Of a DNA stretch of 64,000 nt, positions 1-15,332 are shown piece after piece. A program made the position numbers and the translations under genes. Origin of the DNA: Streptomyces capitiformicae. Its GTDB lineage: Bacteria > Actinomycetota > Actinomycetes > Streptomycetales > Streptomycetaceae. The notes beneath the pieces are model-generated. The model did no database searches. It had not been told where the DNA came from and saw only the letters and a list, made by a program, of their open reading frames with translations. Each line of letters starts with the position of its first letter. Position 1 is the stretch's first letter. Location: NCBI RefSeq assembly GCF_002214185.1, contig NZ_CP022161.1:10113486-10177485 (forward strand), written 5' to 3'.

Positions 1-1
1 A

Positions 2-616
2 CTCCCCGAGGCACGGGCGCTGTCGCGCCGGACGCCGGAGCAGGACGGCGACGGCGATGCGGGTGGCGGTGCTCTGCGCGGCCGCCTCGCCGGGCTCGCC
101 GAGGCAGAACAGGAGCGGCTGCTGGTTCAGTTGATCCGCGGCCATGTCGCCACCGTGCTCGGGCACGCCTCCGCCGACGCCATCGAGGCCGACCGCGCCT
201 TCAGCGAACTCGGCTTCGACTCGCTGATGGCGGTGGAGCTGCGCAACCGGCTCGGAGTGGCGGCCGGACTGCACCTGCCCGCCACGCTCCTGTTCGACCA
301 GCCCACACCACGCGTCCTCGCCCGCCACCTGCGGTCGCGGATCCTCACCGACGGCCAGGCGGGCACACCCGCCCTCGACGTGCTCTCCCAACTGGAAGCC
401 GTGCTCGACGGGTTGTCCGAGGACGACACCCAGCGCGGCCGGATCATCTCCCGACTGGTGGCGCTGGCCGCCCACTGGGACGGCCGCGGCGAGCAGCCGA
501 CGAAACGCGACGGCGACGGCGACGGCGGAGCGGACGCGGACCTCAAGGAGCGGATCGACTCCGCCGGCGCGGACGAGATCTTCGCCCTGATCGACAACGA
601 CCTCGGCATCTCATGA
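2..616 (+). CDS. C-terminal end of a modular type I PKS protein (ACP + docking), partial
   Basis: Open from the left edge, so the rest of the protein lies outside the window. The visible part begins with a post-KR linker (LPEARAL), then an acyl carrier protein whose GFDSLMAVELRN motif carries the phosphopantetheine serine. It ends in a helical docking region finishing in DEIFALIDNDLGIS, the usual shape of class 1 C-terminal docking domains. No thioesterase follows, so the chain must pass to another PKS protein. The next gene starts 74 bp downstream with a matching coiled-coil docking N-terminus, which makes it the natural acceptor. The assignment rests on these motifs; the substrate and reductive domains of this module cannot be seen. 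Confidence 0.93.
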   Translation, partial: LPEARALSRRTPEQDGDGDAGGGALRGRLAGLAEAEQERLLVQLIRGHVATVLGHASADAIEADRAFSELGFDSLMAVELRNRLGVAAGLHLPATLLFDQPTPRVLARHLRSRILTDGQAGTPALDVLSQLEAVLDGLSEDDTQRGRIISRLVALAAHWDGRGEQPTKRDGDGDGGADADLKERIDSAGADEIFALIDNDLGIS

Positions 617-689
617 CCAGCGCCGCGCCGACCCACACCATCCACCTGACCTGTCCCACCGACACGACCTTCGGAGTTGGGGAGTACGC

Positions 690-7352
<6,663 letters not shown>

Positions 7353-7636
7353 GTGACCCCATGTTTCGGAAAGCCCAGGTGAACGGGGCCTCTCTGTGGG
7401 CGGGCGGCGCCTGCAACGCGGGTTTGCTCGGGGTGGACGCCGCCGACGCGACAGAGCGGGCCTGCATCGGGGAGAGGGCCTGCGAGGAGGCACCGGTCAT
7501 CTGGGTGCGCGAAAGCCACGAAGTACGCCTGAGCCAGGATGCGCTTGTTGACCTCCTCCGCTACCTCCTGGCTTTCTTCCGGAGTCATCCGAAGATGAGA
7601 AGGCCTGGCAGAAAGGGGGTGGCTGAAGACGAGTAG

Positions 7637-7844
7637 GGTGCGCCGACCCACTCCGCTGATGGCTCCGACGGCAGCGCGACGAAGATCAAGAACGCCATGT
7701 TCGGGGTCGCGCCCGAGTTCGAGGTCGGCCGGACGACTGGCCGCTCGGATGCCTTTGGGCTGACGTATGAGGCATCGTACGGAGAGGCGGCCGAGTATGT
7801 CTTCAGCGGCGAGGAGGCCGAGGGAGCCGCTCAGGGCCGTGTCT
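7637..7844 (+). pseudogene. C-terminal remnant of an unrecognised protein
   Basis: The 7306-7869 stretch has no intact gene that I can support. In plus frame 2 a short reading frame with Streptomyces-like codon use (containing AMFGVAPEFEVGRTTGRSDA and EYVFSGEEAEGAAQGRV) runs to a TGA at 7842-7844. It has no start codon with a ribosome site, because an in-frame TAG lies at 7634. It looks like the tail of a lost gene. The rest of the stretch holds the LysR stub's promoter side and overlapping open frames without family signatures. Confidence 0.3.
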
Positions 7845-7869
7845 GAGCCGGTCCTCGGGAGCGGGTGAG

Positions 7870-8526
7870 TCAGTCGGGGCCGCTCCAGTCGAAGGGGAAG
7901 TGCTTGCTCGACTTGCCGGAGCGGTCCCAGGAGAAGCCGAACGCGTCCGCGCGGTCAACGGTGGCCCGGCCCCACGTGGCGACCTGGCCCGGCCCGACCT
8001 CGGCGCCCGGGGCGTTGTGGACTTGGACGCGCGCGCCGTCGGGGGTGGTCGGGCCGGTGAGCGCCTCGGCGGCCGCCGAGACCCGCCCGGGGATCTCGGC
8101 CCGCCAGGTGGCGAGGTCCTCGTCCAGCTCGACGTGGATGGGTGCGACATCCATGCCGCGCATCTCGGGGTGGAACATCTCCCCGAACTGCGCCGGCCAG
8201 CCGCCCGCCTCACCGCCGAAGACGGTTCCGAGAGCACTGCGCTGCTGGTCATCGGCACGTTCGTCGAGGAAGAGCGCGGCGTACGGGTCGGTGTGCTCGC
8301 CGGCCCAGGCGTTGCCCGTGAAGGAGCCGAGCATCAGGACGTTGAGGCCGTCGAGCCGGACGTCGCCGTAGTTGCCCTCCCGGATGTGCCAGACCAGGAC
8401 GCCTTCGCAGTCGCCGTAGGTCGGGGGCTGCGCGAAGGTGCACGGGCAGGGGATGGCGCACTTGCACACATCGAACCAGTCGCCGGCCAGATGCCAGCGC
8501 GTCGCAGTGGTGGCCTGTTCTGTCAT
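7870..8526 (-). CDS. DUF1326 domain protein
   Basis: 218 residues, ATG at 8526 with AGGAGGG upstream. The N-terminus WHLAGDWFDVCKCAIPCPC is the conserved cysteine-rich opening of the DUF1326 family, and the closed barrel-like core with GNAWAGEHTDPYAALFLD follows. The function of the family is unknown. In actinobacteria and proteobacteria it usually sits beside a DUF2182 membrane protein, as here, where that gene lies 145 bp upstream on the same strand and is probably co-transcribed. The four N-terminal cysteines suggest metal binding, which is inference only. Confidence 0.85.
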   Translation of the reverse strand: MTEQATTATRWHLAGDWFDVCKCAIPCPCTFAQPPTYGDCEGVLVWHIREGNYGDVRLDGLNVLMLGSFTGNAWAGEHTDPYAALFLDERADDQQRSALGTVFGGEAGGWPAQFGEMFHPEMRGMDVAPIHVELDEDLATWRAEIPGRVSAAAEALTGPTTPDGARVQVHNAPGAEVGPGQVATWGRATVDRADAFGFSWDRSGKSSKHFPFDWSGPD

Positions 8527-8670
8527 CTCGCTTCCCTCCTGCCGAGCCCCAGGAAGGAGCTCACTAGGGGGAGACCGCGTGTGCCGAGCCCGGCCCCGGG
8601 ATCGGGAGACGGTCTCTCTCCCAGCTTGCACCTCCCGTCCCCGGTGCGGAACCCGCCCCGGGGCGGGGGA

Positions 8671-9504
8671 TCACATGTTCATCGACGGCATCGAGTCCTG
8701 CAGCCCCGGCAGCAGCCAGTCCTGGAAGGGCGCGAGCACGGCCAGAACCACGAATACGACGCCCACGGCACGGGCGAGCAGTGGGCCCCGGGACCACAGC
8801 TTCTCCACGAAGATCACCACGGCCAGCCCGGCCATCGCCGCCACGTTCATCACGCCCAACGGCACGAGGACGACCATCAGCCCGGCGCAGCAGCCGACGC
8901 AGTAGGCGCCATGGTGGAGGCCCACCCGCAGGTCGCGGGCCGGCCCTCGGAAGCCGGAGTAGTGCACCAGGTGGCCCAGGGGGTCGCGGCAGTGCCGCAG
9001 GCAGACGGACTTCAGGGGGCCCAGCTGGTAGAGGCCCGCGAGCAAGAAGGCGACCGAGCCGATCCAGCGACCGGCCGTGGGGTGATCGTCCACGAGGCTG
9101 CCGGTGAGGGCCAGGGCCGCGTAGACGAGCAGCCCGAACGCCGTCCACACCAGCAGATATCCGGCGACGAACTCGACGGTACGGGCGGTCCGGGCCCAGC
9201 CGGAGGACTGCCGGCCGATGCCCCGCACCCAGGTGATCGCCACCGGCGCCATGGACGGCAGCATCATCGCCGCCATCATCGTCACCCACAGCACCAGGAA
9301 CAGCGGCAGCGCCATCCCCATCGTGCCGGGCTCGACCCCCATGCCCCGGGCCTGGCCGATCGTCAGCACCCAGGCGGGGACAGCGATCAGGACCACGAGG
9401 AACCAGGCGGCCGCGAGATCCCGCGTGGGGAGCAAACCCCCACCCGTTCCGGTCGGGGCGACCGACCGGAACGCTACGAGAGCGGAACTCCGGCTGTGAC
9501 GCAT
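8671..9504 (-). CDS. DUF2182 predicted metal-binding integral membrane protein
   Basis: 277 residues, ATG at 9504 with AGGAGA upstream. About six hydrophobic segments can be seen. The motif WVTMMAAMMLPSMAP (around residues 75-90) is diagnostic of DUF2182, and HHGAYCVGCCAGLM supplies the conserved His/Cys cluster near the C-terminal third. The protein ends in a Met-rich tail (DSMPSMNM). No activity is established for the family; its strict neighbourhood with DUF1326 suggests a joint metal-related membrane function, which is inference. Confidence 0.85.
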   Translation of the reverse strand: MRHSRSSALVAFRSVAPTGTGGGLLPTRDLAAAWFLVVLIAVPAWVLTIGQARGMGVEPGTMGMALPLFLVLWVTMMAAMMLPSMAPVAITWVRGIGRQSSGWARTARTVEFVAGYLLVWTAFGLLVYAALALTGSLVDDHPTAGRWIGSVAFLLAGLYQLGPLKSVCLRHCRDPLGHLVHYSGFRGPARDLRVGLHHGAYCVGCCAGLMVVLVPLGVMNVAAMAGLAVVIFVEKLWSRGPLLARAVGVVFVVLAVLAPFQDWLLPGLQDSMPSMNM

Positions 9505-9579
9505 CGGCGTGTTCTCCTGCGGCTCCTTCCAGGAGAGCATTTCCCCGCCTTCGGCGCGACCTGATGCGGGAGGTTCTTC

Positions 9580-9789
9580 ATGAAGGTCTTGGCACGCATG
9601 CCCATGCCTGCCCGCATGGGTGTGAGCATCGCTCGCGTATCCCAGATCGAACACGGTGAGGTCGCCACTCTCGATGTCATCGCACGTTATGTGGAGGCGC
9701 TCGGCGGCAGGTTGGACCTGGTTGCCGACTTCGGTGATCACACGCTGCGGATGCCGGCAAGTGGTGATCTGGGCAGCGCGGCGGCGTAG
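9580..9789 (+). CDS. Short XRE-type helix-turn-helix protein, probably N-terminally trimmed
   Basis: 69 codons with GGGAGG before an ATG at 9580. Residues 13-50 (GVSIARVSQIEHGEVATLDV then YVEALGGRLDLVADFGDH) match the recognition half of XRE/HigA-like antitoxins, where full-length members carry an additional N-terminal helix pair ending in QLAERMGVS. Here that part is replaced by a Met/Pro-rich lead, so the fold may be incomplete. No toxin gene is adjacent: the region upstream is the DUF2182 start on the opposite strand. It may be a remnant of a toxin-antitoxin pair. Confidence 0.6.
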   Translation: MKVLARMPMPARMGVSIARVSQIEHGEVATLDVIARYVEALGGRLDLVADFGDHTLRMPASGDLGSAAA

Positions 9790-10103
9790 CCCACCCAAAG
9801 GCTTCGGAGTCGTCCCAGCAGTGCCCCGCTCGCCTCAAACAAGCACTCGTGCCCACCGCATGCCCAATCTTCGATTGTGTGGCGGAGCGAAAGGCGCTGG
9901 AGGGCTGGTGGCGCAACAGAAGCCCCAGGTCGCTGACCTGGGAAGATCCCCCTTGCCGCCCTGGCTCGTGCTGAAGCTGAGCCACTCGAAGATGCGTGTC
10001 GACTGGTGACCGGCGGGCGGGTGCGGCAATGCGTCACGCCCGCCCGGCGATCACAACGGCCACGCAGTACTCCCGTCCTGCCCGCGCAGACCATCACCGC
10101 CGT

Positions 10104-10226
10104 GCGGACCGACCAGTTCCGCACGGCGCTGGGGCCCACCCATTGCGGACCGACCAGTTCCGCACGGCGCTGGGGCCCACCCATTGCGGACCGACCAGTT
10201 CCGCACGGCGCCGGGGCCCACCCATC
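10104..10226. repeat. Three tandem copies of a 41-bp direct repeat
   Basis: Copies start at 10104, 10145 and 10186. Each reads GCGGACCGACCAGTTCCGCA and then a GGCGCTGGGGCCCACCCATT-type half. Copies 1 and 2 are nearly identical, and copy 3 differs by single bases in its second half. They lie in the otherwise gene-free 9790-10377 stretch, about 150 bp upstream of the MFS exporter start, so they could be operator repeats or a replication-slippage tract. There are no spacers, so this is not a CRISPR array. Confidence 0.9.
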
Positions 10227-10377
10227 GCCTGGCCGGCCCGATGGTCTTCGTCTCCCACCGGCGGCGCCCCGGGCCGCCGGAGGACCCGGAGGCCGGCGGA
10301 GGCACCACCCCTCTCCCCGCCGGCCCTTCACCACACGGCTTCCACCACCGGACCTCACGATCGAAAGAGGACCGCTC

Positions 10378-11800
10378 ATGTCCGAGACCTCGCTGTCCAG
10401 CGGCATCGGCGCCACCGACACACCGGCCCAGAGCCACTCGGCCGATGCCCGAAGCAACCGCACTTCCCTGCTCGCCGGCGTGCTGCTCGCCCTGTTCCTG
10501 GCCGCCGCTGACTCCACCGTGGTGGGCTCGCTGCTGCCCACCATGGCGAATCAGCTGGGCCAGGCCGACCTGTACCCCTGGCTGATCTCCGCGTTCCTGC
10601 TCACCAGCGTGCTGGTCACGCCGCTGGCGGGGTTCGCCGCCGACCGTTACGGCGGCCGCACCACGATGCTTGCCGCGCTTCTCGCCTTCGCCGTCACCTC
10701 CGCGGCGGTGGCTGCGGCCACCACGATGCCGCTGCTCATCGCCGCCCGCGCGGCGCAGGGCATCGGGGCGGGCGCGGTGGCCGCGCTGACCTACGTCGTC
10801 ATCGGCCAGGCGTTCGGCCCCGACGAGCGCGCCCGCATGCAGGCGATGCTCTCCGCCGTATGGGGCCTCGCCGCGGTGGCCGGGCCCGCACTCGGCACGG
10901 CCGCCGAGGCCACCGTCGGCTGGCGCCGGGTCTTCCTGATCAACCTGCCCCTCGCCGCGCTCGCCGCGTTCCTGGTACGGCGTGTGCCGCCGGCACAGGC
11001 CCAGAGCTCCCGCACCATCAGCCCCTGGGCCCTGCTGTCGTTCGCCCTCGCCCTGGGTGGCGCGCTCTGCTCCTCGAAGCCCCCGCCCTGGACTTCCCCG
11101 CCTTCGTGGATGTGCACCAGGCCCGTGGTGGCGACGAAACCGGTGCCGAGACCCGCCAGTGCCTCGCCGATGACGACGAGGACGAGCGATTCGCTGCCGC
11201 CGAGTACGAGGACGAACGGACCGGCCGTCAGCAACAGACCGCCGATCAGTGCCGTGCCGCGGGCTCCGAAGCGCTTGAGCAGGCCGGCACAGACCGCCGA
11301 TCCCACCACCCAGCCCAGCGCACCGGCCATGACGAAGAGACCGCTCGCCGTGTCGCCGACCGTGCCGTGGGAGGCCAGCGCGAGCGGGAGGAGGGTGACG
11401 GGGGCATAGAGGACCGCGGCCGCGCCGATGGTGAGCAGGGCAGCGATGCGCTGTTCGCCACTGGTCGCGAAGGCGACCGGGACCACGGCCGCTTGCGGCT
11501 TGCGCCGCACCTGGACGACGTGGCCGACGATGCCGACTGCGGTGACCACCGCCAGGGCGGTGACGACAGAACACGTCCCCGGCCCAGTGGATCGGCGCCT
11601 ACACGGCCGGCGTCACCCTGTGCCGCAACATCGGCGCGGCCCTCGGCATCAACCTCATCGCCACCGTGCAGCTGATCGCCGCGGACCAGCGCACGGGAAC
11701 GCAAACGGCCAGTGGCTCCTACCAGGCCGCGTTCGTCACCCTGGCGGTCATCGGCCTGCTCACGCTCACCGGCGCGTTCCGGTTGCCGAAGCGGGGCTGA
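10378..11800 (+). pseudogene. MFS drug exporter (DHA2/EmrB-like), disrupted by an internal inversion and a frameshift
   Basis: ATG at 10378 with AGAGGA upstream. The first half is a normal DHA2-type transporter: the first membrane helix is followed by STVVGSLLPTMANQLG, then LAGFAADRYGGRTTM and ARAAQGIGAGAVAAL. At about 11065 a 2-bp gain (CTCTG for CTG) shifts the frame; the lost frame continues ALLLEAPALDFPAF. From about 11107 to 11568 the gene reads on the minus strand (VVTALAVVTAVGIVGHVVQV down to GLVHIH). It then resumes on the plus strand at about 11570 with QNTSPAQWIGAYTAGV and ends LTGAFRLPKRG at 11800. Flipping the segment back restores the gene order of one 14-helix exporter, apart from one or two bases. 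As read, it cannot make a transporter. Confidence 0.8.
11107..11568. other. Inverted ~460-bp segment inside the MFS gene
   Basis: Minus-strand translation of this interval (start near 11568) gives transporter helices such as LYAPVTLLPLALASHG and GWVVGSAVCAGLLKRFG. These follow on from the upstream plus-strand half and precede the downstream plus-strand tail. I see no inverted repeat longer than a few bases at either edge. Boundaries are accurate to a few bases, because restoring the reading frame at both junctions needs about one extra base. Confidence 0.75.
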
Positions 11801-11803
11801 GCG

Positions 11804-12130
11804 ATGGTCACGGCGCTCCTGACGTTTGCGCTGTACACGGGTGCCAGTGCCCTCGTGCACTGGTACCTGTGGCGGCGGCTGATCCACGACACCGCCCTCG
11901 GCGCACGCACCGTCCGGCACGGTGCCCGAGTCCTGGCCGTCCTGGCCGTGCTGCCGCCGCTCGCCATGGTCACCACCAGAGACCTGCCGCAGCACGTCGG
12001 CCGCTGGATCGCCTGGCCGGGCTTACGTGTGGCTCGCATTGATGATGTACGTGACGATCACGCTTCTCCTCGCCGAACCACTTCGGCTCCTGGCCGCGCG
12101 TGGCGGCAAGCCTCGGTCAAGAGCCGGCAG
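11804..12130 (+). pseudogene. Membrane-domain remnant of a metallophosphoesterase-type protein
   Basis: Starts ATG at 11804, three bases after the MFS stop. The sequence LYTGASALVHWYLWRRLIHD resembles the N-terminal membrane module of YkuE-like metallophosphoesterases in Streptomyces. Near 12018 the frame shifts: the original frame gives WIAWPGLRVARI, while the +1 frame gives YVWLALMMYVTITLLL, a clean third membrane helix. Homology ends near 12130. No metal-binding phosphoesterase motifs (GDxHD, GNHD) follow, so only the membrane part survives. The family call is tentative. Confidence 0.45.
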
Positions 12131-12293
12131 TGCACGCGCGCGATCGTGCCACCCAGCACACGCGAAGATGCCGTCCTACAGTGGGAGCTGAAGCAGGGTG
12201 GGGTTCGGCTGGTCCGGACTCCTTGGCCGGTTCCTCGCGTGTGCGGCCGGCCCGGCGAAGGCCCCGGTCTCCAACCGGCCGTCGGGCGACGCG

Positions 12294-12323
12294 GACGTCG
12301 TCGAATCCGACGTCGTCGAATCC
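12294..12323. repeat. 15-bp perfect tandem duplication in a gene-free stretch
   Basis: GACGTCGTCGAATCC occurs twice back to back (12294-12308, 12309-12323). The surrounding 12131-12496 interval contains no gene I can support. Its downstream end (about 12380-12480) is distinctly AT-richer and probably holds the promoter of the SDR gene at 12497. Confidence 0.85.
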
Positions 12324-12496
12324 GATGTCCGCGCGGACAGGACCTCGATCTTCCGGTCCTGAAGGGTCACGGGCGAACAGAAGGAGAATTCCACAGTTCA
12401 TTCACGCGACGATTAAATATTCAGCTCAGAGTCTCCATCATTTCGCATCAATAGGCGATGCCGGACGGGTGACGTTGGCACGGTAGGTTGTCCGTC

Positions 12497-13258
12497 ATGA
12501 GTTCGATCTCCGAACACGGGCAGCCCGCTCGGCGTCTCGCGGGCAAAGTCGTCGTCGTCACCGGAGCGGCCCGCGGGCAAGGGGCGGCCGAGGCTCGGGC
12601 GCTGGCCCGAGCCGGTGCCACCGTGGTGGCCACCGACGCGCGTCCCGAAGGCGAAGGATGCCGACGGCTCGACATCAGCAGTGAGAGCGACTGGGACGAA
12701 CTGGCCGCCGAACTGAAGGATAGGTACGGCCAGGTCCACGGGCTGGTCAATAACGCGGGGATCATCGAGAGGAAGCGGCTCGAAGACGTACGCCCCGAGG
12801 ACATGGCACATGTGCAGGCGGTGAACACCACCGGCCCACTGCTGGGTATCCAGCGCCTGTCCCCGCTCATGCCACCCGGCTCGTCCATCGTGAACATCGG
12901 GTCGGCCACCGCGCTCACCGGCTATTACCCCGTCGCCTACACCGCGAGTAAATGGGCCCTGCGTGCCGTATCGAAAATCGCGGCCACGGAACTGGGGCCG
13001 AAAGGGATCCGGGTCAACACGGTGCTCCCCGGTTACATCGAGACCGAGATGACGGCCCAGGCCACGAAGGCTTTTCGTGACGCGACCATCGGAGAGACAC
13101 CGCTGGGCAGGAGCGGGACGGTCGATGACATCGCCCCGCTCGTGGTGTTCTTGCTGTCCGACGAGTCGTCGTTCATCAGCGGTGCGGAGATTCCGGTGGA
13201 CGGGGGACTCACTGCGCACGGCGGCGTCAAGTCCATCTCGGACGCCCTGAAGCACTGA
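12497..13258 (+). CDS. Short-chain dehydrogenase/reductase (classical SDR)
   Basis: 253 residues. The ATG at 12497 has GGTAGG nine bases upstream; an in-frame TTG three codons earlier is less likely. Motifs in order: TGAARGQG nucleotide-binding glycine motif (residues ~20-27), NNAG (~85), the catalytic Ser in IGSATALTG and YTASK (~150) supplying the Tyr and Lys, then IRVNTVLPGYIETEM. The closing VDGGLTAHG is typical of the 3-alpha/20-beta-hydroxysteroid dehydrogenase-like subfamily. It is expected to oxidise or reduce an alcohol/ketone with NAD(P); the substrate is unknown. It stands alone between a decayed region and tatA. Confidence 0.9.
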   Translation: MSSISEHGQPARRLAGKVVVVTGAARGQGAAEARALARAGATVVATDARPEGEGCRRLDISSESDWDELAAELKDRYGQVHGLVNNAGIIERKRLEDVRPEDMAHVQAVNTTGPLLGIQRLSPLMPPGSSIVNIGSATALTGYYPVAYTASKWALRAVSKIAATELGPKGIRVNTVLPGYIETEMTAQATKAFRDATIGETPLGRSGTVDDIAPLVVFLLSDESSFISGAEIPVDGGLTAHGGVKSISDALKH

Positions 13259-13536
13259 GCGATCTGACGCCCTGACAGCAGCCAGGCGCCGTTGAACTGC
13301 AAGGATGCGACTTTCCAGACGTAAGGCAGTTGTCGCCTCGGCGCAGGAGACAACTGGCGCAATCCGGCCGCCGGCGCGGTCAACTTCGTTGTCACTGCGC
13401 AGGACGGCGACGGGCAACCGCATCAGGGCATTCCAAGGCGAGCAGCAGCCTGAGCCGGCGTGCCCGGATCGTTCGTGGCTCTCGACTCGCTCGACCGGCG
13501 CGTTGCCGACGAGACTCCGGTTGCGTGCTCATGCCT

Positions 13537-13833
13537 CTACGGCCTGCTGCCACCGCCCGGTGCCTCGGTCGTGCGGCTCGGACCGGGGTCTTGGGAAGGC
13601 GGCTGACCCGCGCCGGGAGCCGGGCCGCTTCCCGGTGAGACAACCTTGCCCTCGATGACCTCGGGTGTGGTGGCTTCCTCGGTCTTGGCCTCTTCGTTCT
13701 TCATGGCGCGGGCCTCCGCCTTGAGGATGCGGGCCGACTTGCCGGCGGAGCGGGCCAGTTCGGGGAGCTTCTTGGCGCCGAACACGAGTATGACGACGAT
13801 GAGGATGATGGCGAGTTCGCTCAGTCCGAACAT
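13537..13833 (-). CDS. tatA: Twin-arginine translocase subunit TatA
   Basis: 98 residues. The N-terminus MFGLSELAIILIVVILVFGAK is the single TatA membrane helix with the invariant FG that begins the amphipathic helix, followed by KKLPELARSAGKSARILKAE. It forms the pore-lining subunit for export of folded proteins with twin-arginine signals. The C-terminal third is Pro/Gly/Ser-rich and unstructured. It stands alone here, without tatB or tatC, whereas the main Streptomyces tatA lies next to tatC, so this is probably an additional copy. Confidence 0.93.
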   Translation of the reverse strand: MFGLSELAIILIVVILVFGAKKLPELARSAGKSARILKAEARAMKNEEAKTEEATTPEVIEGKVVSPGSGPAPGAGQPPSQDPGPSRTTEAPGGGSRP

Positions 13834-13902
13834 GGGGACACTGTCCTTCTCTCGGTTGGTGATCAGCCGCGGGTGGTCGGAGCACGGCCGTGGAAGCCGT
13901 GC

Positions 13903-14490
13903 CTACAGGTGGGGCGTGATCGACGGCAGCAGGTCCTGGAAGGTGCGGCCGGTCGCGGGTTCGCCGATGGCCTTCATCTGCCAGCCGCCGCCGTTGCGGT
14001 GGACCTTCGCCATGATCTGGGCGGTGTGGTTCCCGCCGCCGGTGAGGGTGTAGCGGGCCAGCTCGGCTCCGCTCGTCTCGTCGACCAGTCGGCAGAACGC
14101 GTTCTGCACCTCGGCGAAGGTCTGTCCGGTGAAGGAGTTGACGGTGAAGACGATCTGGTCGATGTGGGCGGGTACGCGCGCCAGGTCGACGAGGATGGCC
14201 TCGTCGTCACCTCCCGCGCCGGCACCACCGGTGAGGTTGTCGCCCGTGTGCCGTACGGAACCGTCGTCGCTGACCAGGTGGCGGAAGAAGACGACGTCCA
14301 CGGGCCGGCCCTCGGCGATGAGCAGAGCCGAGGCGTCCAGGTCGATGTCGCCCCCGCCGCCGGTGAGCTTGGCGAGGAAGCCCTTGCGGGGCACGGCCTG
14401 CCACCCGAGGCCCATGCGGACGGCGGTGAGGGTGTTGCCGTCGGCCTTGTTCAGGCTGATCTGTTGACCTTTGCTGAGGTTGATCGACAT
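13903..14490 (-). CDS. TerD-family stress (tellurium resistance-type) protein
   Basis: 195 residues, from ATG 14490. It opens MSINLSKGQQISLNK and carries the family core [34 protein letters not shown] and IVFTVNS, whose aspartates form the calcium sites known in TerD proteins. Compared with the second copy at 15333-15908 it has a glycine-rich insert (LTGGGGDIDLD) and a longer C-terminus. Ter proteins respond to tellurite and envelope or DNA stress and influence differentiation in Streptomyces. The start overlaps the end of the upstream membrane gene by 40 bp, so the two are probably translated from one mRNA. Confidence 0.92.
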   Translation of the reverse strand: MSINLSKGQQISLNKADGNTLTAVRMGLGWQAVPRKGFLAKLTGGGGDIDLDASALLIAEGRPVDVVFFRHLVSDDGSVRHTGDNLTGGAGAGGDDEAILVDLARVPAHIDQIVFTVNSFTGQTFAEVQNAFCRLVDETSGAELARYTLTGGGNHTAQIMAKVHRNGGGWQMKAIGEPATGRTFQDLLPSITPHL

Positions 14491-15236
14491 GCGGGGGGGT
14501 TCTCGCTCTCGGGTCGTACGGGATTCATGGCGTTGCAGGATTCGCCCGCTTGATGCTCAGGGCGTGCGTGCGGCTGCAAACCGGTGGGCGGGGAACCGCC
14601 GTTGGAGTCGGCGGTGAAGTTGGCCGGTGGATGTGTCGCGGGCGTTGCGGGCTGGAGGTGCGGCTCCTCGCCCAGGTATCCGCGCAGGTGGGGCAGCATG
14701 CCGCGGGTCAGCAGGGCCTGGTGCCAGTTCAGCCGCGCCTGTTCGAGTCGAGCGGGGTGCGGGGAGCCGCCGCGCCGACGTATCGCCGTGGTCATGAGCG
14801 CGGCGATGGCCATGTACGCGCTTACGGCGGCGACGAGCGCCAGGGTCCATCCGGCGGTGACGAGCGAGTCCGGCAAAGGTCCCTGTACGTCGGCCAGTTG
14901 GAGTGCGTAGCCGAGGACGAGCAGGACCGCGGAGGACGAGGCGGCCACGGGCGGCGTGAGCACGGCCACGGCGGGCAAGAGGCTGCCGTCGGCGGGGCGG
15001 CGCTCCGCATCCCCCTGTGCGGACGCGTGCAGGGCGAGGAACGAGCGGTACTCGCTCTGCGCCGTGGCCACGATTTCGTCGGCGTCCCCGAGGGCCCGGA
15101 CGCGCAGGCGTGCGGCGGTCCGGCCGGTCGGGTCGGAGCGCAGGGTGTTCCGGATGTCCGGGGTGTTCAGTGCCAGGTGCAGTACGGCCTCGAAGTCCGG
15201 CCGGTCCTCGGGGCGAAGGCGGAACGGGGTGGCCAC
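14451..15236 (-). CDS. Conserved membrane protein of unknown function, next to TerD
   Basis: 261 residues, GTG at 15236 with GGAG nearby. A soluble N-terminus (residues 1-90, rich in Arg/Ala, beginning FRLRPEDRPDFEAVLHLAL) is followed by two hydrophobic segments (about 95-120 and 130-155). A charged cytoplasmic tail ends in Pro/Ser-rich sequence. I do not recognise a named domain. The 3' end overlaps terD in another frame by 40 bp, so translational coupling to the TerD protein is likely and a stress-related role is inferred from that alone. Confidence 0.7.
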   Translation of the reverse strand: MATPFRLRPEDRPDFEAVLHLALNTPDIRNTLRSDPTGRTAARLRVRALGDADEIVATAQSEYRSFLALHASAQGDAERRPADGSLLPAVAVLTPPVAASSSAVLLVLGYALQLADVQGPLPDSLVTAGWTLALVAAVSAYMAIAALMTTAIRRRGGSPHPARLEQARLNWHQALLTRGMLPHLRGYLGEEPHLQPATPATHPPANFTADSNGGSPPTGLQPHARPEHQAGESCNAMNPVRPESENPPACRSTSAKVNRSA

Positions 15237-15332
15237 ACGGTCTCCGGACGGTAGGGGTGCTTCGGCAGGGGCTTGGAGGAGGACCAGCCTGGCCGCCTTT
15301 TCAGGAGCGGACCCGGCCGGGAGGGTCCCCGG

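Noticed and set aside
10104..10226. Tandem 41-bp repeats considered as a CRISPR array
   Set aside because: The copies abut with no unique spacers, and no cas genes lie nearby.
12117..12401. 94-codon minus-strand frame over the 15-bp duplication
   Set aside because: No homologous motif and no good ribosome site; the frame is explained by GC bias and the repeat.
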